DNA from: Apus apus
Taxonomy: Eukaryota; Chordata; Aves; Apodiformes; Apodidae
Direction of reading: 5' to 3'
Length of the DNA stretch: 64,000 bases
Assembly (NCBI RefSeq): GCF_020740795.1
Contig: NC_067295.1
Span: 2,480,501-2,544,500 of the forward strand
A program made the translations under genes and the position numbers. This document shows, piece by piece, positions 1 to 10,896 of the stretch (position 1 is its first letter; each line of letters starts with the position of its first letter). The notes under the pieces are model-generated. The model was given only the letters and a program-made list of their open reading frames with translations. It was not told where the DNA came from and did no database searches.

Positions 1-932
1 AAGCAGCACCACAAAGGGGCTGGGAAGGAGGGATTGCCGTTAGACTCAGCCAGGGGACTGGGAACCTTCAGGAAGAGAGTGATTCCTGCCTGATGCTTGA
101 GCTCAGGGACTGTCAAAGCACTTGAAGTAGTCTCCATGCTGCTGATGTTCAGCCAAACTCTGCCTCATGGACAGATGGTGGTGGTTGGGCTGTAGGGACT
201 GGGAAAGGGCCCTGTGGGTGCCGGTTGGTGGCAGAGTGCCCGGTGGCTCTGCCAGGCTGGAGGTTGGACCAGTAAGTCGAGCCCTGGTTATTGGGAGGGA
301 CCTGAGCAACACTGCTCTTGCCTTCAGGTGGTGGAGCAAGGTAAGGATGTGAGCCTGTCCCTGGCATCCTGACTCACAGCATCCTGTACACCCACCAGAC
401 TCCCCTGATCCATATTCTCCAAACAGGCAAATTCTTTTCACAGATCCACCCAAAGCACTGCTACCAAGAGAAGGCCGATGGCAGCGTTTCAAATGCAGGC
501 CCCTCTCCTGCCTTCATTTGCTGCCACATAGTCCTGGTGCCCCACCATCCATCCCGAGTGTTGCAGCAGCTGAAAGAGAAGATTCCTCTTACCTGAAACA
601 GAAAAAAGAGGCTATGAGTGTAAAGACTGTAATGTGACATCCCAGAGCAGGCAGAGGCACATGCAGAGACTTCATCTGAAGTCCCTCTGCCCCCTTGGAT
701 GAGATCTGGCTCAGTATTCAAAGCAGGACACAGGACAAGGGGCAGCTGGTTTTTAACCCTGGCACTGCCCGAGGCTTATGCTGTGGCTTGGGATCACAGC
801 CAGACTAGACAGGTTTTCCTTTCCCCTCCTGTGTTTACTCCTCTTCTGGAGTCTGTGGGCACCAGTTCTTCCTCAAACCTTCACAGCCCTTGTGCCAGGA
901 GTGGTGGTGACTGCTTTCTTGCTGTCTCCTAG
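1..932 (+). other. CACNA1H: CACNA1H intron (3' part)
   Basis: This stretch precedes the acceptor CTCCTAG at 926-932. No exon resembling the preceding T-type channel segment (the part with the SRTHSLPND-type motif in the family) could be found, so that exon presumably lies before the window. A short open frame at 574-700 resembles a zinc finger by chance (see rejected items). Confidence 0.6.
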
Positions 933-1111
933 GGTCCATCACCTCCATCCGCTCCCAGCCCGTGGGAACGTGTTCCTCTCCAAGGGTCCCCAAGGAGTCC
1001 CTGCCACTGGCAGCCCATTCTCCCAACCACGAAGGCCGCCACCGCTGGAAGATCCTTCCTCCTCACGTCACACCTCGATCTCCTACTCTCAACAAGCTGC
1101 TCTGCAGACAG
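933..1111 (+). CDS. CACNA1H: CACNA1H penultimate coding exon
   Basis: The exon lies between a CTAG acceptor and the donor CAG|GTGAGA. It starts with the last two bases of a split codon and ends on a complete codon. It encodes 59 full residues beginning SITSIRSQP and ending RSPTLNKLLCRQ. In the T-type family the same place reads GSVLSVHSQP (Cav3.1) and RSPLAQRPLRRQ, immediately before AIRTDS. The exon therefore belongs to the cytoplasmic C-terminal tail, after domain IV of the channel. The middle of the exon is poorly conserved. Exon limits are inferred from splice consensus and the matching reading phase. Confidence 0.8.
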
Positions 1112-1721
1112 GTGAGAGGCCAAGGGCCTGCAGAGGTAAACTCCTTCATAGTCACATGGGTCTTTCCCTTCTTTTCCAGTCCACTCTTGGGTTTCTTTTC
1201 TTGGAGCTGAGAGTAGAATTTCCCTTTTTAGAACAAAGTGTTTCTGGTGCCATAAATTGTAACATACTCCAGTCACAGCAAGTGACACTTAGGGGAGGCC
1301 CTTTTTACCTACTTTCATCTCTGTGGATGTATTGTCCTGTGAAAGAACAACTGAAGCCTAGAGAGAAGGTGCTCAGTTCAGTTTCGGCAGTGCTGTGAGA
1401 ACCTGCAGGCAGCCCCACACTGTGTCACTGAGCACAGGCTGCACTGACCTGGCATTTGGTGCTAGAGCAAGACCAAGACCATGCCAAAAGACCCAGCAGA
1501 TACAAGCCCCAGACACTCAGGGTCTGGTCTGCTTGCTACCCAGGTTATATCCTCTTGTCCAAGGAGGGTCTGACAGGGGTTGGCACCACAGGGCAGGGAT
1601 GGGGCAGTGCAGGGTACATTAGACCCACCAGCAGTTCTGCCACATGCCATGATTGATCACTGGAAGTGCTGCCAGCACAGCAGATCCCCAGGCTCTCATC
1701 CCATCTCTCCTCATTTTCCAG
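1112..1721 (+). other. CACNA1H: CACNA1H last intron
   Basis: Phase-0 intron of 610 bp with donor GTGAGA and acceptor TTTTCCAG. I see no other feature inside it. Confidence 0.8.
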
Positions 1722-2879
1722 GAGGCCATTCGAACGGACTCAGTGGATGGGCAGACTTTGGACCACAAGGACAGCCTGCAGGCAGAGCCTGGAGGGATGC
1801 AACCATCAGCTCAGCAGCCCCAGAGCACCTTCCCCCCCAGCCCACTCCACCCCACGGCTTCCTCCCTCCCCGGCACCCCTCCGACCTCCCCACGCCCACA
1901 CCCCAGCGCGCTCACACGGAAGCACGTCCACGGCATCCGCAGCCGGCCACCCAGCCCCAGCAGCAGCCCTCCCAACCCCGAGGGCAGCTTCTTCGAGTCC
2001 TCCGACCTGGCTGACGAGGAGGTTCGTCACATCAACAGCTCGGCCAAAGACTGGGGGGAGGAGCACTCGGAGGCCGGGAGCCGCTCCACTTCACCGTTCA
2101 TCTCCCCAGCCCCGTCTCCGGTGCCCCTCAAGAACTGCAGCACAACCAGCCTCTCTGGAGGCAGCAGCAAGGAGAAGGACTTGAAGAAGCTCTACAGCAC
2201 CGATACCAAGGGCTTCCTCAACAAGCCCAGCTGGGCAGACGACCAAAGGCGGCACTCCATCGAGATCTGCCCCTCCATCAGTGACAGGGACTGTAGCTTT
2301 GAGGACCCTGCTGGGGAAAAGCAGCGCTCTCCTGCCCACATCCAGACTGAGTCTGAGTACATCCACGGAGCCCGGAGGAAGAAGAAGATGAGCCCACCCT
2401 GCATTTCTATAGATCCTCCCATGGAGGACGATGGCGGGGCGGCCTCGCGTACCAAACCCTCCGAGAACAGCATGCTGCGGAGAAGGACCCCGTCCTGCGA
2501 GTTCCCGGCCTACAGAGAGTCCCTGGAGCTGGCAGAGAACCAGCCCGGGGAACCGGCCTCCAAAGCGGAGCGCCGGGGCCAGCCCCCCTGCCGCGGGGAC
2601 CACCTCACCATCCCCAACTTCTCCTTCGAGCAGTTGGACAACAGCTCCTTGAGCAGCCTCTCGGATCTCCTGGACAGCGGTCAGTCCACACCGGCCTCCG
2701 TGGATTCCCGGCTGGATCCCGCTGCCTCCGAACTGAGAAAGCCAGATCACTTAAAAACTCAGTGGAGCAACACCGAGAAAAGCAAAGAGCTGCTGGGCAT
2801 TGCCAAGAGCCCCCTCCGGAAGCAGGACTTGGTCCCGGTGACTGTTGCAACAGAAGAAGACATAGATGACCCAGTATAG
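1722..2879 (+). CDS. CACNA1H: CACNA1H terminal coding exon: Cav3.2 T-type Ca2+ channel C-terminal tail
   Basis: The exon encodes the last 385 residues of the pore-forming alpha-1 subunit of a low-voltage-activated (T-type) calcium channel, which sits in the plasma membrane; this part is the intracellular tail. It opens with EAIRTDSVDGQ, the conserved T-type motif (AIRTDSLD in Cav3.1). A Ser/Pro-rich low-complexity stretch follows, then NSSAKDWGEE, KDLKKLYSTDTKGFL, DDQRRHSIEIC with a basophilic kinase-type RRHS site, ARRKKKMSPPCISIDPP and LRRRTPSCE. It ends in DDPV before the TAG stop at 2877-2879. The DDPV end and the KKKMSPPCIS and RRRTPSCE blocks fit Cav3.2; Cav3.1 ends differently (DLDP) as I recall it. 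The transmembrane domains lie upstream of the window, so this is the 3' end of a large gene. CACNA1G is the main alternative identity and is less likely. Confidence 0.88.
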   Translation, partial: EAIRTDSVDGQTLDHKDSLQAEPGGMQPSAQQPQSTFPPSPLHPTASSLPGTPPTSPRPHPSALTRKHVHGIRSRPPSPSSSPPNPEGSFFESSDLADEEVRHINSSAKDWGEEHSEAGSRSTSPFISPAPSPVPLKNCSTTSLSGGSSKEKDLKKLYSTDTKGFLNKPSWADDQRRHSIEICPSISDRDCSFEDPAGEKQRSPAHIQTESEYIHGARRKKKMSPPCISIDPPMEDDGGAASRTKPSENSMLRRRTPSCEFPAYRESLELAENQPGEPASKAERRGQPPCRGDHLTIPNFSFEQLDNSSLSSLSDLLDSGQSTPASVDSRLDPAASELRKPDHLKTQWSNTEKSKELLGIAKSPLRKQDLVPVTVATEEDIDDPV

Positions 2880-3064
2880 CTGTCTGGGAGGGGGGAGCGG
2901 GGGGGTCTCAAGGGCTTGACACCAAGGTGGGTTTCCAAACCGAAGGGACTGAGCAGCCACAGGGAGGTGGGTGGCTGCTCCCTCGGGGGTTTTTTCCTTT
3001 CTCACAGTCACTTGTTCTGAAGCGCTGTGGAGGTTTGCAAAAAAAACAACAAAACAACAACAAA

Positions 3065-3081
3065 ACACACACACACACACA
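3065..3081. repeat. (AC)n microsatellite
   Basis: Eight and a half AC units, flanked by AAC-rich sequence, in the CACNA1H 3' UTR. Confidence 0.9.
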
Positions 3082-3311
3082 AAAATTCAAAAGAAACCAA
3101 ACAAACAGCTGGACACCACGGTGATGGGTTTCCAGGTTGGGCTGTTGGGCTTTGCAAAGAGGGTTTGGGGGTTTCTTTGCTAAAGGGAAGGTGGAGTCGA
3201 TTCAGGGGTTGGTTCATTCCTCCCACCCTGCTCCGTGGCCTCAATCACATTGATTCGGGTTCAAGGTGGTGGTGGTTGTGATTTGGGGGATTCTCTTCAG
3301 GTTTCGTTGGG

Positions 3312-3338
3312 GTTTTTTTGTTTGTTTGTTTGTTTTTT
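3312..3338. repeat. (GTTT)n simple repeat
   Basis: T-run followed by four GTTT units and another T-run, in the CACNA1H 3' UTR. Confidence 0.85.
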
Positions 3339-4062
3339 AAAGATGCTCAACTTTTAACGAGGCACCTTTTAGAGATGTCACATTACGCGGGAGTGCCCAG
3401 GAGATGGGAGCTGTACATTGTCTGTATATCAGCAGTTATATAAATAGAAATAATGTATTTGTGAGATACAAAACAAGGTAAAAAGAAAAAAAAAAAACCT
3501 ACCCACAAAAACTCCCTCTTCATAATGCACATATTTTTATAGAGAAACAATACTGGTTTTTGCATTACATGTGACTCCTCAACTGGGTGGTGGTTCCTTG
3601 GGGTTTATGTGGAACTAATTATCACAACCATTTGTTCTCCAAATGTTGCTCTTCTTTCTTCTCTTTCATTTGTTCTCCTCTCCTTTCCTCCACCATCATC
3701 CCACCAGCTTCTTTTCACAGCTGATGCTTTAGACGTCGCTCTCATTTTTTCTGTTGTACTTTAGAGGTTGTCCTAACTACACGAAAAAAAAACAAACCAA
3801 CCAACCAAATCACTACTGAATTGTAGCCAGTGCAATAATAAGTTCTTCATTCTTCTTGTCTGTACAACTGTCCTGTTGCCTTTTTATTATTTTTTTTTTC
3901 TTTTTTAAACTGAAATTCAGGTTAAACGTCGCAATAATCTGAACTAACGTGCACAAACAAGGTTTCTTGTTTACAAAGAAAGAAAAAAAAGAAAAAGAAA
4001 AAAAAAGATGAAAAAAAGGAAAAAGCTAAATTTACAGAGAGATTTAAAAAAAATGCAAAACA

Positions 4063-4068
4063 AATAAA
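4063..4068 (+). promoter_or_regulatory. CACNA1H: Candidate internal poly(A) signal AATAAA
   Basis: Canonical AATAAA in the CACNA1H 3' UTR, followed by T-rich sequence at about 4085-4100. It could give a shorter 3' UTR of about 1.2 kb. The A-rich surroundings make a chance match plausible. Confidence 0.35.
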
Positions 4069-4715
4069 TAGTAAATTATTTAAGAAATGTATTTTGTTTA
4101 CTGCAGTTCAAAGTAAATTATTGATACCATGTGTAAAGGTGTAAAGAGCTGTCTTAGGTGATGTTCTTTGTGAGCAGTTAAGCTAAGGATGTGTCTCCTC
4201 ACAGCAGAAAGCCTTCAGACCCTCGGGGGCAGCTGTAACCCCCCCATTTGCCCTCTTTCTGTCAGTCTTCCCTCCCGGCCCCACACATGGACACCTTCAC
4301 CCCAATCCCCAAGGCCCTTCTGTCACCTGCTCCAGCTGCGCAGCCTCTAGAGGAATCCAGGTCACCTGGTAACACCACTTCTTCCGTTTTTATTTTTAAC
4401 AGTTTTGGGGTTGATTTTTCTTCCTTCGCCTCTGGTCCCTGCCCCCCTCCCCACCCCTCATCCAGGCCCTCTCACGGTGGGACAGTTTCCCCAAGGCAGT
4501 GGGACAGCTTCACCATGACAAGCTGATGCTAAATCAGAGCCACAGAAGGTCACACGGGGAGGGGGGGAAGAGAAAAAACAAACAACAAAAAAGAAAATTC
4601 AAACAATTGGTTTTGTTTGGTTCGTTCCATGCCACCTCATATTTATGCATCCACATATATCTTCTGTTATTTATGCATTCATTACTCAAAAGGAAATGTA
4701 TCTTCTTTCACATGT

Positions 4716-4721
4716 ATTAAA
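4716..4721 (+). promoter_or_regulatory. CACNA1H: Candidate distal poly(A) signal ATTAAA
   Basis: ATTAAA is followed within about 30-50 bases by GT-rich sequence (TTTGTGCCG, GGTGGGGTGTAG), the arrangement of a functional 3' end. Base composition changes from AT-rich UTR to mixed intergenic sequence at this point. Confidence 0.55.
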
Positions 4722-7700
4722 CTGTATAAACTGGAAGCGTGGCCTGACTTTGTGCCGCAGGGTGGGGTGTAGCTGGGACACCGAGCCCTGCTCCAGCACC
4801 TTGTGTCCCACAGGTCTCCATCCTACCCCCAGAGCTTGACATCCCTTGAAAACTCGTTCCTAAATGTGGCCAAACTACTCCCTTCCCTGTTGGTGGTTGG
4901 AGCTGGTCCCACCTGCTTGGCTCCAAAGGTTCCTTACCTCGAGCGAGAGGCTCCGTAAGTCGAGCGGTTCCGCCGAGCAACTGCACTCAGGGAGTCACTG
5001 GACTCTTGGAAATACTTCTTTTGTCTCAGCAGGCTAGCAAGGAATTCCAGAAATGTGCCATGGAAGTAATAATTAATAGAACTTTGGGGGACAATGGCAA
5101 ACTCTTTGGTTGTAGTTTAACCCATGAATTGGAAAGGAGGGGAGGAAAAGTCCCCTGTGCTGGGCTGAGTCCTGCCAGGAGGTGTGTGGGACACCCCATT
5201 GTGTCCCTCTCTTGGCACTGCTCCTGGTGGGACTTACTGTGATGGTCAGCTTTGCTGGGCAAGGCAGCATCCCCTGCATCCAAAGCCCGTCCCTGTGCCC
5301 CAGAGCTGGAAGAGAAGCCTGTGGCCCTGGAGTGGTGTGGTGAGTGATGGCAACACCCTGCACAGTGATAGAGGAGTGATTTGAGGACCAAGTTGGAAGA
5401 TTTTTTTTCTTTTTTTTCTTTTTTTTTTTTAGGCCATAGCAGCATGTCAGGGATGAGATTTGCTCCTGCAGTCCCTGATCCTGGCTCTGCCTCGGCAGGG
5501 GTGGGGCTGGGGGGGGGCGGGTGGGAGCCAAATCCTACTGACTTTGCAGTAGGAACCACAGCTTGGAGCACATTAACTGAGGCTCCAGCAGGGTGAAATG
5601 CAGCCAGGGGGCTGGTTTCTTTGACAGTAGAAGAAATGTAAAGGGAGGAAAAGAAGAGGTGCTTCCTCTGCCTGCCACCACCCAGGATGGGAGAGGATGG
5701 GACAGACATCTCCTGTTCTGCTGCAGTAGAAGACACAGGAGAAGCCTGTGGAAGACCAGAGAGTGCCCATTAATCATTCTCAGATGTCTTTTTTGGGGAT
5801 AGTCACCTGAATGTAGAGGTACAACCCCAAGCTCCCTGAGCTGGGTCCTTGGCTCAAACCTGGCATGGTTTAACATCCATCACCCAGCGCTAATTTCCCT
5901 GCTCCTGGGTTCTGCAATGTTAACCAGTTCCCACCAGGCTGGCTGAGATGGTTGCCTTGCTTCAGCTGGAAAATGAAAAGCAGTGGGTAAATGAAAGTCA
6001 TTATTATTTAATTGGATTGATTTCTATTTTGCATTTTTCATGAGGAGTCAGTCATGCCCATTTGTCAGCCAGCCTCTTCTCCACCTCTCTCCATTCCAGC
6101 AAAACCACAGCCCATGGGGACTGTCTGGGCTTGTCCAGAGCCTCCTCAGCAGCCTTGGAGGAGCAGGGATCAAACAAGGCTTAAAAAACACAATGTTGAG
6201 GAAGGGGCAAAGGAAACCATCACAACATACCTCCAAAAGCCTTCAGATGGTCTTGTTTGCAAGTTTAAAGCTCAGCTGGCATTGATCTGGAATTCTCTTT
6301 GTCAGGCTGGGGAGAAAAATTAAAGCACTAAAAAAAACTCAACACAACTCCAACCAAATCTGACTCCATCCCCAGTGCAATTAGACACAAACTTTAGTCT
6401 GCCAGTGTGAGATCATACAGGCTGCATGAATACTGACAGGCATGGGAGACTTGTACAACTTTTCTTAGGATGAATAATTAAATTGCCTTTCTCCATTAAA
6501 TCTTCCCTATTAAGATTTAAATACTCGCCTGCGTTTTAATGGCTGGAGCCTTCTCATCTTGCATATGTGGGGGGGCTTAATTCAATGCTGTAGTGCAGCC
6601 TGCCAGAGCTGCAGCACCCCCAGCATGGTCTGAGGGGCTGAAACCTCCATGTCTTCCTGGTTTTTAAGCAGCTCAACACATCTATCTGCTGCAATCTTGC
6701 TGGAGTCTGGAATAACTCAGCTCATGCCAGGTGGATACAGGATCCTCCTCCAGTGAAATGGTGTTAACGCAGGCAGCTCAGCTTCTCCCACAATGGGTTT
6801 CAGCTCCTTCAGTGGCACCAGCCCCAGCATGAGCTCCCTGTGGAAGCTGGGAGGGTGCAAAGGGGTTGGGGGACACGTGGTGGCACAGACAGTCTCCCTG
6901 GTTTGACACTGAGGCACACAGCCATGTTTCCAGACAGGTTTCACCCCTGGGTTGGGGCTGTGACCAGGCTGGGCTGCTCCTCGTGCCAGGACCTTCACTG
7001 GTAGGTCAGTTCTGGGGTTTTTCCAGCTGTGGCCATTGGACATTTCAGTGCAAAAAAAAATAAAAAAATCATCTGTTCATGGGGAGAGAGCAAACACCAA
7101 CAACCTTCATTATGTCACACCACAGGAAAGACACCAGATTAATTAGTTGAATATTTGATTGAAATCCCCTGGAGCAGCTTACTGTTGATCCTACTTTGCC
7201 CCACTCTGAGGCACAAGTTGCTGAAGGGCCTGTGGTAACATCTCCAGGGTTTGTCAGCAGCATTCCCACCCCAGCCACCTCCTGATAATTATTATTCCTG
7301 TTTCTTTTTCCCTTATTGAACCCAATGCCCCTCTGGGAAACAGCTGCTGTGGTCCTCCTTGCCCTCTCCCCCTTCTTGCCTTAATGTTAATTTACTCTGA
7401 CTGGCTCACGCCAACACACTAATTAATTTTCTTCATTAACAACAGCAAAAATAAATATCTCTCAAAGGGAAACAAGTTTCAATACAAATTAATTCCCCAT
7501 AGCAGACTGGGTGTTCCACAGCTGGTTGGCAGCAAGACCTCCCACACCCAGCAGGGCTCTGCCCAGCAGCCACATGGGCAAGGGGGGGGTCAGAGCAGAA
7601 CCCCAGCCTGCTAAAGCACCCAGTGTCACGAGGAGGAGCAAATACTGACTATTAAAGGTCTGCTTTGGCTTTTTGCCCTGGTCTTCTGCTCTGGAGAGGA

Positions 7701-8107
7701 TACTGGTAAAAGGTGCTTGGGCTGAGACTCCTCACGTTCACACCTGGCCTGGGTGACAAAGCACAAAATGTCCCCTCCCCATCCCAGCAAAGCTCCCTCC
7801 ACACTGTGCCCAGGGTGGTGGGAACCCTCCTGGGCCCCAGTTTCCAGCTGGCTTGCAGTGTTAGGACACATTAACCCTACCTGTCTTCACCCAGTTACCT
7901 TCCCACCAAAAGAGATCTCCAGGTAAATACATTCAGCAAGAATCACAGCAAGAAGATCTTCCTCTGCTCTGTCACCTGACGTTAGGAGAACATCCTCCTC
8001 CGTGCTGTTTGATTTGAGCAGCAGGTGGGAAGAGCTCTGAGAAAAGTAAAAGGCTGTTAAGACAAAGGGCAGGGAAGCTCTTCCTTGCAGAGACAAAATG
8101 CAGGCAG

Positions 8108-8230
8108 TGATGAGTCAGGCTGGAAACGTTGTGCAAACAGGCTAAAAATAAAACTGGTTTATTGCAGATTAATGATGCTGTCAAATATATCTCACCGGCC
8201 ATTTAGCAGGTGTTGATCATAAATATTTGG
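8108..8230. promoter_or_regulatory. Candidate enhancer: clustered AP-1, C/EBP, MEF2 and E-box motifs
   Basis: Within about 120 bp lie TGAGTCA (8111-8117, AP-1), TTGTGCAA (8129-8136, C/EBP type), CTAAAAATAA (8142-8151, a full MEF2 consensus), an ATTAATGA homeodomain-type core and CAGGTG (8207-8212, E-box). The block is more AT-rich than its flanks. Function is inferred only from motif clustering; conservation was not tested. Confidence 0.3.
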
Positions 8231-9827
8231 GATTTCAAATAAACTTCTCTGTTGTGCCACTGTCTTGTCACTTCTGTCTCACCCCCCTCTCTGGAGCTTG
8301 TGTTGGAAGCCAGGACTCAGTCCTGGGGCTGGTTTGATCATACATGAAAGCGTAACAGTGGCAAAGAACCTGCTCACTGGGCTCCTCCCTGCAGCCCAGG
8401 GCTTCTCAGAGCTCCCTCCCAGGCAGCAGCACCAGGACCTGCTGCTCTCCCCCTGCTACTGCAACCACAGGAAAGGATCTCAGAGCTGGGGTGATGGGCT
8501 GGTCCAAGGTACACGGCACCGGCTCAGCCCTCACCAGAGCGTGGAGTCAATCCCAATGGCACACAAACCCCTTGGAGAGCACTTGGGATCCCACCGCCCA
8601 GGGGTCAAGGCAGCCTGTTGGGCTCTAGGAGTCAGGTCAAGGCATGTCAGCTTGAATCCAAAGCCCACGTTTCCAAAGTCTGGAAATTTTCCAACCCCTG
8701 GGTCTTTCTGGGTGTGAAAAAAATAGAATTCCCTTAGCTGTTGGATGTGCCTCATGCATGGAGGTCAGTGCCAAAAGGACACCAGTGTACTCACCAGACC
8801 AGGAGTCATTCTTCTGGAGCCAACACCTGAGGTGGGCACAGCATCTGCAAGAGATGGGACAAGTGACAAGTCAGGGAGCTCAGGTGAGTGCACGTCCTCC
8901 TTGTGGCCCCAAAACCCCCAGGGAGCTTTCCCATTAGTCCCTTCCCACATCACAGGGTCAGGGCAAGTCTGAGAGAAGAGGTGAACATTTTACACGGCCA
9001 AAAGCAGCAACAACATCATTAAATAACACCCATGGAGGCACCAGGATCCGTGAGTTTTCATTATGCTTGGAAATCAAACTCACTGATGGATCATTAATTA
9101 AGTTTTCCAGCAGAGTAAAAACGCTTCCTTGCTTGGGATTTCATCCTACTCACATAGGCTAAAAAACGCAGCTAATTAGAACAAGACTGGTGTGCAAGAG
9201 GGGAACGAAAAAAAGGTCTCATTATGGCTGGGAGGGGACAGAGTCCTGCCACAAGCAGGCACGGGTGACTCACAGCTGCTGCATAACCCTGCTGCCTTCT
9301 CTCTGTCATGGGGAAGGTCTCCCAGTGCTGACATTAACTTCTCCAGCAGCTGTGAATCACTTGCCAGGCAAGAAAAAAACACCTTAAATTGGATCTTAGG
9401 TAACTCTGAGGTAGCTGGTAGCCAAATAAAGTGTTAATTAAACAGCCTTGCTAGCTGCATCAGACAGCTGGGTGAGACCTGCTGTATTTTCCCTCCTGAT
9501 AATTTTCAGCTCAAATGAATTATTTTCTCTTAAGCGCTTCTGAGGAGCAGGGGAAGAAAGGATAACATTTCAGCCATTCCCAGCCATCCCTCCTGCTTCT
9601 CCCGTTCTTCTCTTGGACAAATCTGCTTCCTGAATGTAACAAAAAATAAAAAACCAACCAAACAACGAAAACGCCAAAACAAACCAGCCCAACTCAAAAC
9701 CTAAATAATTAAGTTGAAACTGACACTGACAAAGAATGCATCTATGTAGAACACGGAAGGTTATTTTTTTTTTTTAGCATGAAGTGTAACGGTAGTCACT
9801 GTCAGCCCGACATAAACCACAGCACCC

Positions 9828-9878
9828 CTTTCAACAGGGGGTTGGAAGAGGTTGGAAGAGGCCCCCTCTTTCAACAGG
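9828..9878. repeat. Small direct and inverted repeat cluster
   Basis: CTTTCAACAGG occurs twice (9828-9838 and 9868-9878). Between the copies GTTGGAAGAG is tandemly duplicated (9841-9860), and the second copy pairs with CCTCTTTCAAC to form an 11-bp stem with one mismatch. It lies about 200 bp before the CpG island. Its origin is unknown. Confidence 0.6.
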
Positions 9879-10865
9879 AGAGGGGGAGTCTTGGGGTGCC
9901 CCTTTGCCTCAAGACACCTGCGGCCACCAGCCCCACCGAGCAGCACAGCCACCCCCACCAGAGCTGCCAGAAGGCGGGTGACATGGAGCCAGTGGAGGAG
10001 GAGAAGGATGTTCTCCCCACCCGCAGACAAGGCTGGGCTGCATCTCTGCTCAGCCCACGCGTGAAAAGCCCGCAACCCGCGGCACGGACACCCCGAGCGG
10101 CGCCGGGCCAGGGCTGCCCGCACCCCTCCCGCCCCTCCCGGCGGGTCTGGCCGCCCGGGCGGCTCCCGAGGAGACGGGGCGAGCTGGGCAGCGGGTGCCC
10201 GAGCGGGGAACTTCCCGCATTGAGTTTCCCCCGCGCGGCCAGGGGAGCGGGCAGGGCTGCTCAGCCCGGTTCAGCGGCTGCAGCTCGGCGGAGCTCGGCA
10301 CATTCCTCTGCCTTGTTGGCACGCGAGGTTCGCTTTCAATTAGAGCCGCCGGTTCAGCCAGCACCGTCCGCCTCCCGCCCCGCCAGGGCCCCGGCGGCTC
10401 CCGCAGGGCTGCGGGGACAGTCACGGCTCCGGTGGCCGCAGCAGCCGCTCCCGGCCCCTCACACCAGCGCGGCTCCCGGGCCGCCCCGTCCCACCCATCC
10501 CGGACGTTGCTCCTCGGGCTCCGGCCCTTCCCGGGGCGCGGACGGAGCCGCTTCGGCCCGGCCAGCAGCAACATCTAGCGGCCACGGCCTCCGCTGCGCT
10601 TCCCAAAGCCCTGGCACAGCTGATCCCGGCTGATTGCCAAGATAACTCGAGGCGCTGGTTTCAAAATGCGAGACGTGACGAGCAGCCGGGGGGACCGGCG
10701 GGGGCTCAGCCCGGCCCCGCGGGCCGGCCGGGGCAGCCCCGGGCTGAGGGGAGCAGCCCCGGGGGGGCTGCGGCTGCTCCCGGGGCTTGGGGGGGACCTG
10801 CCCGTGTTTTGGGGCGACCCGCCCGCACCTGGGAGGTGGGGAAGCCCCGCGAAGCAGCGCCCGCC

Positions 10866-10874
10866 CCGGAAGTG
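10866..10874 (+). promoter_or_regulatory. B9D1: ETS/GABPA-type site in the B9D1 promoter
   Basis: CCGGAAGTG is a full ETS-family consensus, 58 bp before the start codon inside the CpG island. Such sites often lie near the transcription start of TATA-less housekeeping promoters. Its role here is inferred. Confidence 0.5.
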
Positions 10875-10896
10875 TGTCCCCTCCGCCGCCCCGTCC

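Larger units (their letters stand above)
2880..4740 (+). other. CACNA1H: CACNA1H 3' UTR
   Basis: Non-coding sequence between the TAG stop and a likely cleavage site about 15-20 bases after ATTAAA at 4716-4721. It is T-rich and A-rich, with an (AC)n run at 3065-3081, a (GTTT)n tract at 3312-3338 and a long purine/A-rich block at about 3978-4075. The length is an inference, as no transcript was available. Confidence 0.65.
4741..10050. other. Intergenic DNA between CACNA1H and B9D1
   Basis: No coding exon with recognisable protein similarity and flanking splice sites was found. The open frames here (longest about 236 aa, on the - strand at 5026-5736) have no domain pattern and overlap in several frames. 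A 30-base pyrimidine tract ending in AG lies at 5400-5432. AT-rich blocks with homeodomain, MEF2 and AP-1 type motifs lie at about 6460-6540, 7380-7495, 8085-8240, 9070-9180 and 9480-9540; these are candidate regulatory elements. Confidence 0.6.

Noticed and set aside
574-700. Short + strand open frame reading YECKDCNVTSQSRQRHMQRL, zinc-finger-like
   Set aside because: It has C-x2-C and H-x4-H but only 9 residues between the Cys and His pairs (usually about 12), no ATG, stops close on both sides and no splice context; treated as a chance match.
933-2879. Assignment of the channel exons to CACNA1G (Cav3.1)
   Set aside because: AIRTDS is shared, but the KKKMSPPCIS, RRRTPSCE and C-terminal DDPV features fit CACNA1H better as I recall the families; a BLAST search would settle it.
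5400-5432. Long pyrimidine tract ending in AG, like a strong splice acceptor or a reversed poly(A) tail
   Set aside because: No exon with coding potential follows it, and no retrogene body was seen on the - strand next to the A-run.
5026-5736. 236-codon - strand open frame in the CACNA1H-B9D1 intergenic DNA
   Set aside because: No recognisable domain; it includes a poly-lysine run from an A-rich tract and is overlapped by other frames.
9779-10633. 284-codon + strand open frame entering the CpG island, with overlapping frames on both strands
   Set aside because: GC-rich DNA has few stop codons; the translation is low-complexity Pro/Arg/Ala/Ser without family similarity.
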